The notes: generated from the sequence alone by a model not told the origin. A stretch of DNA of 16,687 nucleotides from CAG-390 sp045541375 (GCA_045541375.1 JAZQJB010000041.1:1-16687); one strand, 5' to 3'. Positions 1-7,904 are shown, counted from the stretch's first letter. Numbers and translations: made by a program.

Positions 1-72
1 CTGTTCGTTTTTTAGCACCCTCGCCGCCTTCTGCGCCAGCGTGAGTGTCGGAAAAACTGCAATATATCTCAT
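1..72 (-). CDS. Partial N-terminus of a small protein, probably DUF3343 (putative Se/S carrier-like)
   Basis: This is an open frame of 24 codons that runs off the left edge of the window, so only the N-terminus is visible. It starts at ATG 72-70 behind GAGGCGAGGTAA, a plausible ribosome site. The peptide begins MRYIAVFPTLTLAQKAARVL. An initial beta strand followed by a helix rich in Ala and Lys is how DUF3343 proteins usually begin; these are short proteins proposed to carry selenium or sulfur. The match rests on general resemblance of 24 residues, so the family call is an inference. The gene lies downstream of the ATPase terminator and is probably a separate transcription unit. Confidence 0.45.
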   Translation of the reverse strand, partial: MRYIAVFPTLTLAQKAARVLKNEQ

Positions 73-96
73 TTACCTCGCCTCGCTTTTTCGTTT

Positions 97-112
97 GAAG
101 ACTTTTGTCTTC
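97..112. other. Small perfect hairpin in the leader of the partial left-edge gene
   Basis: GAAGAC and GTCTTC form a perfect 6-bp stem around a 4-base loop (TTTT on plus, AAAA on minus). It lies between the 150-189 terminator and the ribosome site of the left-edge gene. There is no T-run after it on the minus strand, so it does not look like a terminator. It may be chance or a leader structure. Confidence 0.25.
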
Positions 113-149
113 TACTGTAAGTATATGGCGAAGAATGTCGAAGTGATAC

Positions 150-189
150 AAAAAACTCCAACAGATTCGGTGATCTGTTGGAGTTTTTT
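150..189 (-). terminator. Rho-independent terminator of the LRR-SPFH-ATPase operon
   Basis: Bases 150-166 and 173-189 are perfect reverse complements (17 bp) around a 6-base loop. The arms end in runs of six A and six T, so the hairpin has a U-tract in either direction. It starts one base after the ATPase stop codon (191-193) and therefore ends that operon. It could also stop transcription arriving from the left. Confidence 0.9.
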
Positions 190-190
190 G

Positions 191-2092
191 TTATTTCGTT
201 TTAAGTATTCTCGAGCTGTTGATGAGCACGACGAACGCACCAACGTTGTGGAAGACCGCGCCGAAGAGGGCGGAGATCACGCCGAAGAGCGAAAGTCCGA
301 TCATTGTAAGGCTGATGAGAACGGAAAGAATGAGATTCTGATAAATGATCTTCCTCGTCTGCTTGGAGAGCTTGATGATGAAGGGGATGTTTTCGAGGTT
401 GTTGTTCATCAGGGCGATGTCCGACGATTGAATTGCAAGGTCGGAGCCCATTGCACCCATCGAGATACCAACGTCCGCCTGGCGGAGTGCGGGCGCGTCG
501 TTGATACCGTCGCCGACTGCGAGAACACAACTGCCCTCGCGCAGGGAGTTGATCGCTTCGAGCTTATCCTGGGGAAGGAGCTGGTACTTGACGTCATCGG
601 CGCCAACCTCGCTTGCGATCTTGCGAGCCGCCGCTTCACGGTCACCCGTGAGGATTACGGTGTTCTTGATGCCCATCTCTTTGAGTGTAGATATGCTCTC
701 GGCGGCTTCGGGACGCGCTGTGTCGTTGAAGCCGAGGCAACCGATAAGTACGCCACCGCGAGAAACGAAGCTCACAGAGCCGAGAAGAGCCTCACCGAAG
801 CCCTCGGGAATGGCAATGCCGATCGAATCGAACCAGTATTTGTTGCCGAGAAGAAGCTCGCGACCTTCGGAGTCCTTGCCCTGCATACCCTTGCCGGGGA
901 TCTCCTTGACTTCTTTAAGCTCCTCATATTCCTTGCCGTCAATAGCCTCGGTTACCGCGCGCGAAACGGGGTGATTCGAGCCGCAAGCAAGGGAAGCTGC
1001 AAGAGAGAGGAGCGCGTCTTCATCATAACCCTCTGCGGGAATGATCTCGGTCAGCGAAAGCTCGCCGACGGTGAGAGTACCCGTCTTATCAAATACGACG
1101 GTCTCGACTTCGGTCATCTCTTCGATGAATTTTGAGTTCTTGATAAGTATTCCTCGCTTGGTTGCGGTTGAGAGCGACGCTATCATCGGCGCGGAGCTGA
1201 CGAGCATCTGACCGCAGGGGCAGGAAACGACGAGTATCGCGATCGCCTTTGAAAGATCCGAGGTGATCAGCGCGACAGCCGCCGCGAGTGCGAGTACGAA
1301 GGGGATGTAATAGCGCATAAAGCGGTCGATAAGTCTTGATTCGGGAATCGAGATGTTTTCCGCTTCCTCGAGCATTGTGAGAATGTTTGAGAAGGAAGTG
1401 TCAACGTAAGCCTTTTCGACCTTGACGAGAATTCGTCCGTCGATGTTAACTGTGCCCGCGTAAACGCTGTCACCGACCTTGATGTGTGCGGGAAGGGGCT
1501 CACCGGTCAGTGATTTCTGGTCTACGTTCGTTTCACCCGAAATGACCTTTCCGTCGATCGGGATGCCCGAGCCGGGTCTGACAACGATCGTCTGACCGAC
1601 CTCGAGAGAGGACGCCTCGACAGTTCTTTCAACGTCGCCGTCAAGAAGAACCGCGCTGTCCTGACGCATTCTCTTGAGGCCGTCGATAGCCTCGCGTCCG
1701 CCCATAATGCTTCGCTCTTCAAGAAGATGCGCGATGTTGAGTATCAGCGGAATGAGGACCGAAAGGATCAGGTCGCCCGAAAGGTAGCAGGCGAGGATCG
1801 CGATGGCAACAAGAATTTCCATCGCATTTGTGAAATTGCGCGAGAAGATGCCCTTGAGCGCCGCGACGAATACGGGAATTCCTTCAATAAGAAATCCGAC
1901 GGTGTAGAGAAGCGCGGGCATAGTGGTCTTGTCGGGGAACACCCAGGAATAGATGATTCCCACGGCAATGCAAACGAGTGCCGCTGCCGCGCTGACGAGA
2001 TTTGCCGTCAGCGAGCGGCGGTTTTTGTCGTTAAGATTATCCTTGGCGAGGGCTTCAAGGCTGTTTTTTGCTATGTTATCTAAGTTTTCCAC
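191..2092 (-). CDS. P1B-type heavy-metal-translocating ATPase without HMA domain
   Basis: This 633-residue membrane pump should use ATP to export a transition metal, most likely Zn, Cd or Co. The P-type motifs occur in order: TGEP at 196-199 (actuator), CPC at 291-293 in a membrane helix (metal site), DKTGT at 335-339 (phosphorylated Asp), HP at 374-375 (P1B marker), TGD at 482-484 and GDGIND at 527-532 (hinge). The C-terminal membrane segment carries HN-x8-NSSR, as in ZntA/CadA-type pumps. No N-terminal HMA or Cys/His-rich domain is present, so it is shorter than ZntA (732 aa). CPC is followed by Gly-Gln, where Ala is usual. The start is GTG at 2092-2090, with GGGAGG eight bases upstream. 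It is the last gene of the operon, 15 bp after the HflK-like gene. The metal cannot be decided from sequence. Confidence 0.93.
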   Translation of the reverse strand: MENLDNIAKNSLEALAKDNLNDKNRRSLTANLVSAAAALVCIAVGIIYSWVFPDKTTMPALLYTVGFLIEGIPVFVAALKGIFSRNFTNAMEILVAIAILACYLSGDLILSVLIPLILNIAHLLEERSIMGGREAIDGLKRMRQDSAVLLDGDVERTVEASSLEVGQTIVVRPGSGIPIDGKVISGETNVDQKSLTGEPLPAHIKVGDSVYAGTVNIDGRILVKVEKAYVDTSFSNILTMLEEAENISIPESRLIDRFMRYYIPFVLALAAAVALITSDLSKAIAILVVSCPCGQMLVSSAPMIASLSTATKRGILIKNSKFIEEMTEVETVVFDKTGTLTVGELSLTEIIPAEGYDEDALLSLAASLACGSNHPVSRAVTEAIDGKEYEELKEVKEIPGKGMQGKDSEGRELLLGNKYWFDSIGIAIPEGFGEALLGSVSFVSRGGVLIGCLGFNDTARPEAAESISTLKEMGIKNTVILTGDREAAARKIASEVGADDVKYQLLPQDKLEAINSLREGSCVLAVGDGINDAPALRQADVGISMGAMGSDLAIQSSDIALMNNNLENIPFIIKLSKQTRKIIYQNLILSVLISLTMIGLSLFGVISALFGAVFHNVGAFVVLINSSRILKTK

Positions 2093-2107
2093 CTATGTAA
2101 CCTCCCG

Positions 2108-3046
2108 TCAGTTGATGACTATCTTCGAATCCGAGTCGTCAACGATCTTGACCGTGCCGATCTTGCGGATGATGTTGGTGATCGCGGTGTTATACAGTCG
2201 AACTCTTACAACCTCGGGGTTTGCGTTGTATTCCTCAAGCACGCCGTAAAACTCATAAAGATCGGAATTGGCTGCGGCTGTGTAGTTCGAGTAGTTTGCG
2301 CGTGCTTCGGCGATGAGGGAATTTGCTTCCGCCTCGGCGCCGGGGATTCTCGTTTCGTAATACTGACGAGCCTGCTCGATTCGCGTGCTTGCCTGAATGT
2401 TGGTCGAGTTTACGAGCTCGTAGATGTCGCGGACTTCCTCGGGCATACCGACGCGGGTAAGCTCAAGGTGGCTGAGAGAGACGCCGATTCCGCATTCGTC
2501 AAGCTTTTTCTGCGACATTTCGCGGACGGCTTTTGTGTAGGCATCCTTACCCGTTGTAAGAATGTCGTCAACGGCATAGTTTGCCGCAACGTTTATCATT
2601 GCGTTGCTGACTGCGGCGTTGATGATGTAGCCGGGATCCTTCACCGCAAGCGCAAATGCAACGGGATCGGTGATCGTGTATTTGATTGATGCAGAGAGAA
2701 TGGCAATGTTGTTGTCACCCGTGATGACGTAGCCGTTTCTGTCGTAGGTCGTCATCTCACCGTCGGTGAAATGAGTGTTGACGGTCAGCTCATGCACGCT
2801 TCCCGTGGGGATGGTGATGACCTCGTCGATGATGTAGGGAAAGGCGAAAAGTACGCCCGCATCGTGGACCTGTTCCTCGGGTGTATCACCGACTATCTTG
2901 CCGAAACGCAGTATGACAGCCGATTCGCCGCTCTTGATGAATCTGATTCCCGAGCAGGCGATGATGATGACCACAGCGATGATTATCACGACAAAGTAGC
3001 GCGACACCGTTCGCAGGATGTCTTCAAATAAAAGATTCTTTTTCAT
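2108..3046 (-). CDS. HflK-like SPFH/band-7 membrane protein
   Basis: The 312-residue protein has one N-terminal membrane span (about 14-35), then an SPFH/band-7 domain (about 36-215) and an Ala/Glu-rich coiled region (about 215-262). HflK-type features include the ITGDNN segment near 108-113, the ITDPVAF stretch and a C-terminal EEY-x3-PEV-x-R-x-RLY block near 271-285. HflK works with HflC as a cage around the FtsH protease in Escherichia coli. That role is family knowledge, and FtsH is not encoded here. It is shorter than E. coli HflK (419 aa) and lacks its Gly/Pro-rich N-terminus. The ATG at 3046-3044 overlaps the stop of the upstream HflC-like gene (ATGA), indicating translational coupling. 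Because a second HflK-like gene lies two genes upstream, I give no symbol. Confidence 0.85.
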   Translation of the reverse strand: MKKNLLFEDILRTVSRYFVVIIIAVVIIIACSGIRFIKSGESAVILRFGKIVGDTPEEQVHDAGVLFAFPYIIDEVITIPTGSVHELTVNTHFTDGEMTTYDRNGYVITGDNNIAILSASIKYTITDPVAFALAVKDPGYIINAAVSNAMINVAANYAVDDILTTGKDAYTKAVREMSQKKLDECGIGVSLSHLELTRVGMPEEVRDIYELVNSTNIQASTRIEQARQYYETRIPGAEAEANSLIAEARANYSNYTAAANSDLYEFYGVLEEYNANPEVVRVRLYNTAITNIIRKIGTVKIVDDSDSKIVIN

Positions 3047-4137
3047 TGTGCGTTACCCTTTGCGGCTTCTTCGATAAGCTTGCCGATTGCGTCTATGAGC
3101 GCCTGTCTGTCGGTTTCGTTCATTTGTGAGAGAATATCGGAAAGATTTTGGATTATGATTTCGTCATCCTCGGTTTCAAGCATATTAGAATAATCTCTGA
3201 GAGCGGTGAAGGGATAGTCATCGGTGCTGAGAATGGCAACGGTGCCCGAGTTAACGGATGCAGCAAGAGTATCAAGACTCTTGAGAAACATGAAGAGCTC
3301 AAGATTTGCCGCCTGAGCTTCTGCATAGATCTGCGCGACAGCCTTTTCGGTATCCGCCTTGATCTGTGCGGCTTCGTTGGTGCCCTTTGCGATTATTTCC
3401 TCGGCTTTGACTTCAGCCTCGTTTGTGATGCGGCTTGCTTCTTTTTCTGCATTTGCAAGGATGGTGTCGATGTCGGTCTGTCTGTCTTGACGCATCTGAT
3501 CGAACACGCTCTGAAGGTTGATGTCGGGCAGGCTCAGACGAAGGATGCTGACGTCGACGATCGAGATTCCGTAGTTCTTCTCGCAGTTTTCCTTGACCTT
3601 TTCAAAGATCTTCTGCTGGATTTCCTCGGTCTTGATCTTTTCGGTGTCGAGGGAAACGAGCTCGGTCAGCTCGTAAGCGCCCATTGTGCTCTGTGTAGCG
3701 CTTCTGATCTGCTGGTCGATATATATCTCCGTGCTTCCGTAAGCGCCGACGCTGTTGTGGAAGAGAAGGGGATCTTCAACCTGCCAGATTACGTAAGAGG
3801 AAAGGATGATGTTTCTCTTGTCCTTGGTTACGGTCTCCTGTGCGTTGGATTCGAGATACTGCATTCTGTTTTCATACTGAACAACATTCTCGAAGGGCCA
3901 GGGCAGACGGAAGTAAAGGCCCGATTCGGTGATCTCCGCGCGGGGAGCGCCAAAGCGGAGAACAACTGCACAGTTGCCCTCGCGGACTTCAAAGGTGAAG
4001 CCGAAGTAGGCTATTGCCGTGACGAGAAGGAGTGCGACGAATACCTTGAGAAAACGCATTCCGAAACTCGATTTTTCGCGAGGCTCGTGCGAGATCGCCA
4101 TTTTTTCGTTATTTTCTGTTACTTTATTCTTTTTCAT
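3043..4137 (-). CDS. hflC: HflC-like SPFH/band-7 membrane protein
   Basis: The protein has 364 residues from ATG 4137-4135. That start has GGGTGAT just upstream; a GTG nine bases earlier lacks a ribosome site. A membrane span (about 28-46) is followed by an SPFH domain opening with GNCAVVLRFG, then GLYFRLPWPFENV. The block VTKDKRNIILSSYVIWQVEDP (103-123) has the conserved Trp of HflC. A Lys/Glu/Ala-rich coiled region spans about 215-275 and leads into a YAEAQ segment and a FLKSL helix, as in HflC. The acidic C-terminal tail (about 320-364) is longer than in E. coli HflC (334 aa). The expected role is to form a hetero-oligomeric ring or cage with the adjacent HflK-like proteins. It lies 15 bp after the large SPFH gene and overlaps the next gene by 4 bp. 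Confidence 0.87.
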   Translation of the reverse strand: MKKNKVTENNEKMAISHEPREKSSFGMRFLKVFVALLLVTAIAYFGFTFEVREGNCAVVLRFGAPRAEITESGLYFRLPWPFENVVQYENRMQYLESNAQETVTKDKRNIILSSYVIWQVEDPLLFHNSVGAYGSTEIYIDQQIRSATQSTMGAYELTELVSLDTEKIKTEEIQQKIFEKVKENCEKNYGISIVDVSILRLSLPDINLQSVFDQMRQDRQTDIDTILANAEKEASRITNEAEVKAEEIIAKGTNEAAQIKADTEKAVAQIYAEAQAANLELFMFLKSLDTLAASVNSGTVAILSTDDYPFTALRDYSNMLETEDDEIIIQNLSDILSQMNETDRQALIDAIGKLIEEAAKGNAQ

Positions 4138-4152
4138 ATTTATCACCCGAAA

Positions 4153-5931
4153 TTAGTTTTTGATAGTGCCGTACCAGATGCGAGATTCATCGATGTCCGA
4201 GCTGACTATGATGATATTTGCGTTGCCATAAGCATTCTTAACGGCGTTGAGATATTTATAATATCTGTAAGCATCCGAATAGGATGAGTCGGCGGCAACG
4301 CTTGCCATAAACTCGGAAACCTCAGCCTGAGCCGCGGCAATTTTGTTGAGTCTTTCTGCGGTCGCCACGGAAACCGTTTGGCTGTAATTGGTTTCGGCTT
4401 CAAGCACGCGTACTGCGGCAAATGCCTCGGCGTACATAATGCGTGTCTGTGCCTCGATCTCCGCACTTACAAGCCTCTGATAAATATCGGCAATGCCGAG
4501 AGGGGGATGAATGCTTTCAAGGACTACGCTGACGATCTCGAGTCCCGTGTTGCGTTCCTTGATCTTTTCCTTCAGATCGACCATAAATGCCGATGCGAAT
4601 TCGTCGCGGTCGGTTGAAAGAAGTGTGTTGAGGTCGGTGGTTATCGTCTTGTCCGCGACAAGCTCATAGGCACTTGCCTCGAGCACCGATTCGGGCCGCG
4701 CGCAGTTGACCAGATAGTCATTAAGGTCGCCGATCTTGTATTCGATGCAAAGGTTGATCGAAACAAGCTCCTCACCGCCGCCAAGCAGAAGCTCGTATTC
4801 CTCGCTTCCGTGCGTCTGTGTCCAAACGTTGTCGCCCGAAGTGTCGGAGCGGTAGCCGATCGTGATGGTCGATACAGAATCGGTGTTATATATAACAGTT
4901 TTGCCGAAGGGCCAGGGGAGAGTCAGATGCAGACCCGGCTCGAGCGGCTCGCTTTGAAGTTTTCCGAAGTTATAAAGTGCGCCTTGCTGTCCCGCGCCGA
5001 TCTCAATGAATCCCGTCGAGATCCAGAAAAGGAGAAAGGCGAAGACGAGAGAGGGGATGATGAGCTTGCCCATAAGCTTGACGCTCCAAAGGCCGCGCAT
5101 CGTAATGCCCGTGTTTTCCTCGAGGTAGGAAAGGATGCCCATATCCTGTCCGCTTCCGCCCGAGAAGGGTGTGGGAATACGGATGTCGGGTACACTTGCA
5201 AGCTCGTGGCGGATACCCCTTGCGAGATATGAGAGCAGAGTGAAGAGCGACGACCAGTAGAATATGATAGCAACCGCAATGACCACGTACTTCTGAAGCT
5301 CATAAAAGCCGAGGAGCTTGATGAACATCGAGGGGATCATAAGTATCAGCGCAAGCCTTGCAAGTGCCAAAATCGAGCGCACGTTGCTTCCGAGAGCGGA
5401 TGCGTATTCGCCCGCGTCCTCGTTGTGAAGCATCCACTTGTCAAGAACTATGAAGACAAGGAAGAGTGCGATCAGAAGAACGGCGTAGGCGTAATTGATC
5501 GTGTAAAGCGAGGTCGCAGCTTTGAGCGAAATGGCGAAGAAATACTGAATTGCGACGAATGCCGCTGCGGCGATGATGATGGAAAGGTAGCGAATGACCT
5601 TTTCACCGTCGATCTTGCCGCATATTTTGCCGAAGAAATTTTTGATCGCCTTGCCGACGGCGCGGAGGAGCTTTTTGAATTTCTTTTCCTCGGATGCCGG
5701 TTCGGGGCTTTCTTCAATAATTTCCGCTTTCTTTTCCTTCTTTTTTGTCGGTATCTTCAAAATGAAGAGTGATAAGTTTACCGCCGAGGGAAGAAGGAGA
5801 GTCAGTCCGAGAAGATAAATTGGCAGGTATTTTGTCAGCTTGTATAAATAGATCATTCCGATACCGCAAGCTATCGCGACAATGAGCGATATCAGCGGCG
5901 GGAGAAGCTTTCGCAATTTGTTATTTTTCAT
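4153..5931 (-). CDS. HflK-like SPFH protein with N-terminal multi-span membrane region
   Basis: The protein has 592 residues, about 170 more than E. coli HflK. The N-terminal half has roughly seven membrane spans: 11-30, 35-58, 115-135, 145-165, 187-206, 213-236 and 286-306. A Lys/Glu-rich loop (59-114) would be cytosolic. An HflK-type SPFH domain follows (about 307-500), with PGLHLTLPWPFGK (332-344), GGEELVSINLCIEYKI (385-400) and HPPLGIADIYQRLVSAE (475-491). Next comes an Ala/Glu-rich coiled segment to about 545 and a C-terminal tail. An odd number of spans with the N-terminus inside puts the SPFH domain outside, as for HflK. The ATG at 5931-5929 has GGAGG seven bases upstream, and the gene overlaps the preceding LRR gene by 11 bp. 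The SPFH call is firm; the function of the membrane part is unknown. Confidence 0.85.
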   Translation of the reverse strand: MKNNKLRKLLPPLISLIVAIACGIGMIYLYKLTKYLPIYLLGLTLLLPSAVNLSLFILKIPTKKKEKKAEIIEESPEPASEEKKFKKLLRAVGKAIKNFFGKICGKIDGEKVIRYLSIIIAAAAFVAIQYFFAISLKAATSLYTINYAYAVLLIALFLVFIVLDKWMLHNEDAGEYASALGSNVRSILALARLALILMIPSMFIKLLGFYELQKYVVIAVAIIFYWSSLFTLLSYLARGIRHELASVPDIRIPTPFSGGSGQDMGILSYLEENTGITMRGLWSVKLMGKLIIPSLVFAFLLFWISTGFIEIGAGQQGALYNFGKLQSEPLEPGLHLTLPWPFGKTVIYNTDSVSTITIGYRSDTSGDNVWTQTHGSEEYELLLGGGEELVSINLCIEYKIGDLNDYLVNCARPESVLEASAYELVADKTITTDLNTLLSTDRDEFASAFMVDLKEKIKERNTGLEIVSVVLESIHPPLGIADIYQRLVSAEIEAQTRIMYAEAFAAVRVLEAETNYSQTVSVATAERLNKIAAAQAEVSEFMASVAADSSYSDAYRYYKYLNAVKNAYGNANIIIVSSDIDESRIWYGTIKN

Positions 5932-6949
5932 TGGTGCCTCCGGGATAATTGAAGACCTTGTTCAGATCTCTGAAGTTGAATGCGTTGTCATTCGAGGATA
6001 TTGCGTCAAACTCCGCTTCGCTTCCTTCATAAAGCAGAAGGGTGAGTGACAAGCAATCGGTGAAATGAGAGGTTTTGAGGGCTGTCAAAGTTTTCGGAAT
6101 GTAAATAATCTTCATACTTTGGCAGTATTCAAAGGTATTGGAGCCGAGATGTGTCATACTCTTTCCGAGATCGACAGATTTTATTTCATAGCAGTTAAGG
6201 AATGCTTGATTTCCGATGTATCTTGCCGTGTCGGGGAGATTCAGCGAGGTGAGCTTCTCACATCCCGAAAACGCCTGATCGCCGATATAAACGAGCGAAA
6301 GTCCAAGGTCGATATCCACAAGATTCATACAGAAGGAAAGTGCCATATCCGAAATGCTGAGAAGTTCTTTGTTTGCCGTGATCGTGTAGACGGTTTCGGA
6401 TCCCGCAAATGCTCCGCCGAGATGACGGACCTTTTCGGGAAGGACGGGGGTGCGGGACGTTCCGTTGTAGGCAATGAGAACTCCGCCGCCGACGGTTACG
6501 AACTCATCGGTCTGCGCGGCAATCCAAGGAGTATTCTCAAACGCAAACGGGGAAATACGCCATACGCTTTCGGGAATTTCGACCGAGGTGAGTGCGGTAC
6601 AATCTGAAAAGGCGTAAATTCCGATCGATTCGATTCCGTTCGGTATGCTTACTGAAGTGATCGAAGTGTTCTTGAAAAACGCACCTTCTCCGATCGCAGT
6701 TACCTTTTTGCCGGCAAGCTCCGCGGGGATCTTTACGTCGCCCGTGACATCGGCTTCATTGATAACAACGCTTCCGTCATTGAGGACTGTAAATGAGTAT
6801 CCGCTCTCAAAACCCATTTCATCGGTGGCGGTGCGCAGAGTGAAATCAAAGCTTTCGGGCGTAAACGCGGTTTCGGTTCCCTTGCAGGAGAAAAGCAAGG
6901 GGAGAAGCATAAAGAGGATGAGAATGTATGCAGTGGTTTTAATTTTCAT
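5921..6949 (-). CDS. BspA-type leucine-rich-repeat lipoprotein (second of tandem pair)
   Basis: This 342-residue surface lipoprotein has an N-terminal signal peptide (Lys-rich start, hydrophobic 8-20) ending in LFSC, with lipid attachment at Cys22. LRR_5/BspA-type repeats follow, marked by AF-x2-C-x2-L blocks at about 90, 113, 136, 203, 226, 249, 272 and 295. The period is 23 residues, with a degenerate stretch at 144-202. Such repeats form solenoids used for protein or surface binding. The partner here is unknown. ATG codons at 6952 and 6949 are both possible. I chose 6949 because GGAGG is seven bases before it and four before the other, and because it overlaps the upstream stop as ATGA. The gene overlaps the SPFH gene downstream by 11 bp. 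Confidence 0.88.
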   Translation of the reverse strand: MKIKTTAYILILFMLLPLLFSCKGTETAFTPESFDFTLRTATDEMGFESGYSFTVLNDGSVVINEADVTGDVKIPAELAGKKVTAIGEGAFFKNTSITSVSIPNGIESIGIYAFSDCTALTSVEIPESVWRISPFAFENTPWIAAQTDEFVTVGGGVLIAYNGTSRTPVLPEKVRHLGGAFAGSETVYTITANKELLSISDMALSFCMNLVDIDLGLSLVYIGDQAFSGCEKLTSLNLPDTARYIGNQAFLNCYEIKSVDLGKSMTHLGSNTFEYCQSMKIIYIPKTLTALKTSHFTDCLSLTLLLYEGSEAEFDAISSNDNAFNFRDLNKVFNYPGGTNEK

Positions 6950-7863
6950 CATTCCGCCTCCTTGATTTGTCCGTTCAGTGATTCGTTGCCCTCACCGATC
7001 GAAACGCTTGCTTTGTCGGCAAACACGACCTCGGTGAGTTGATCGCAGGCGTGGAATGCATAGTCGCCTATGGATCTGCAGTCTTTTCCAATCTCCACGC
7101 TGTAAAGCGCGCGGCAGTTTCTGAAGGCTTCCTCATTTATTGCCGTCACGTTGTCGCCGATCTTGACGGATGTCAGAGAAGTGCAACCGAGGAAGCAGTA
7201 TTGCGGAAGCTCAGCGGAGCAGAGCATTTCCGCAACCGCAAGACCGTCACAACCCCAGAAAGCCGATTCGCCGATAGAAGTCACGGCGCTTGGAATTCTG
7301 ATGCGAGAGAGGGCAGTGCATCCGCGAAAAGCTTCGGTTCCGATAGAGGTGAGCGTTTCGGGAATTGCAAGCGAGGGGAGGGATGAGCAGCCCGCAAAAG
7401 CTTGCGATTCGATAGCGGCGAGCTGATCCGTGCCGTCGATGCGTGCGAGATTTGCGCAATTTTCAAACGCATTTTCGGGAATGATGTTCACCGATCCCGA
7501 AAGGTTGATTCCCGTGAGAGCGATGCTGTCCGAGCAGAATCCCTTTCCGAGCTTGATATTTCCTTTGGGGAGCTCAAGGTAGATCAGAGTGTCATTCTCA
7601 GCAAATGCACGCTCGCCGATCTCAACTACGGTCATACCGTTTATCTTTTCTGGGATTATCAAATGCTTTGGCATACCGTCGATGCCCGTGATCCTGACGG
7701 TTGAGTTTTCGTATTGATCGTATATGTAAATATCAAACGTCAAGCCTTCCGCAACAACGGCGTATTCGGTCTCCGAAAAGCTGTTGCACGAGGCTAAAAT
7801 GAAGGTCAGAATGATCGGCACAAGGCAGGCAAGCGCCAAGCAAAATAGCTTTTTTGATTTCAT
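6949..7863 (-). CDS. BspA-type leucine-rich-repeat lipoprotein (first gene of operon)
   Basis: The protein has 304 residues from ATG 7863-7861. A TTG 18 bases upstream extends the frame but lies inside the ribosome-site hairpin, so it is unlikely to be the start. The signal peptide (about 1-25) ends in LASC, with lipidated Cys26. The body is a regular LRR_5/BspA solenoid with AF-x2-C-x2-L blocks at 132, 155, 178, 201, 223, 246 and 269, almost exactly every 23 residues. A first domain (about 30-75) ends in the IPEKINGMTVVEIGERAF segment typical of the entry to such solenoids. It should be anchored on the outer face of the membrane. It is a paralogue of the next gene but clearly diverged from it. 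The gene is the promoter-proximal member of the operon. Confidence 0.88.
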   Translation of the reverse strand: MKSKKLFCLALACLVPIILTFILASCNSFSETEYAVVAEGLTFDIYIYDQYENSTVRITGIDGMPKHLIIPEKINGMTVVEIGERAFAENDTLIYLELPKGNIKLGKGFCSDSIALTGINLSGSVNIIPENAFENCANLARIDGTDQLAAIESQAFAGCSSLPSLAIPETLTSIGTEAFRGCTALSRIRIPSAVTSIGESAFWGCDGLAVAEMLCSAELPQYCFLGCTSLTSVKIGDNVTAINEEAFRNCRALYSVEIGKDCRSIGDYAFHACDQLTEVVFADKASVSIGEGNESLNGQIKEAE

Positions 7864-7870
7864 TTTTTTG

Positions 7871-7885
7871 TCCTTTCGCAAAGGA
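7871..7885 (-). promoter_or_regulatory. Hairpin covering the ribosome-binding site of the first LRR gene
   Basis: On the minus strand TCCTTT-GCG-AAAGGA forms a perfect 6-bp stem with a 3-base loop. The second arm, AAAGGA, is the ribosome-binding site, seven bases before ATG 7863. The first arm therefore masks the site in the same way the 16S anti-Shine-Dalgarno would pair with it. With the mapped promoter the leader is only about 35 bases, and this hairpin fills its middle. It may reduce or regulate translation of the whole operon. The stem is short, so the effect is uncertain. Confidence 0.45.
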
Positions 7886-7904
7886 ATATATAATAATTCA
7901 ATTT

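Noticed and set aside
97..112. Second terminator after the ATPase operon
   Set aside because: The stem is only 6 bp with no T-run following on the minus strand, and a strong terminator already lies at 150-189.
120..148. Possible promoter for the left-edge gene, with TATACT on the minus strand (125-120)
   Set aside because: At 16-18 base spacing the upstream hexamers match TTGACA poorly, and there is no extended -10.
41..1135. Long plus-strand open frame (364 codons) opposite the ATPase gene
   Set aside because: It mirrors the codon pattern of the ATPase, has no ribosome site, crosses the terminator hairpin, and its product has no recognisable fold or motif.
3148..4287. Long plus-strand open frame (379 codons) opposite the HflC-like gene
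   Set aside because: It lies antisense to a well-supported SPFH gene and its product is a low-complexity mix of Asp, Leu, Val and Cys. It spans an intergenic gap and has no start signal.
5921..7863. Periodic sequence that could be taken for a DNA repeat array
   Set aside because: The 23-residue period is at protein level (LRR). The DNA repeats are diverged, with no identical spacers or CRISPR-type direct repeats.
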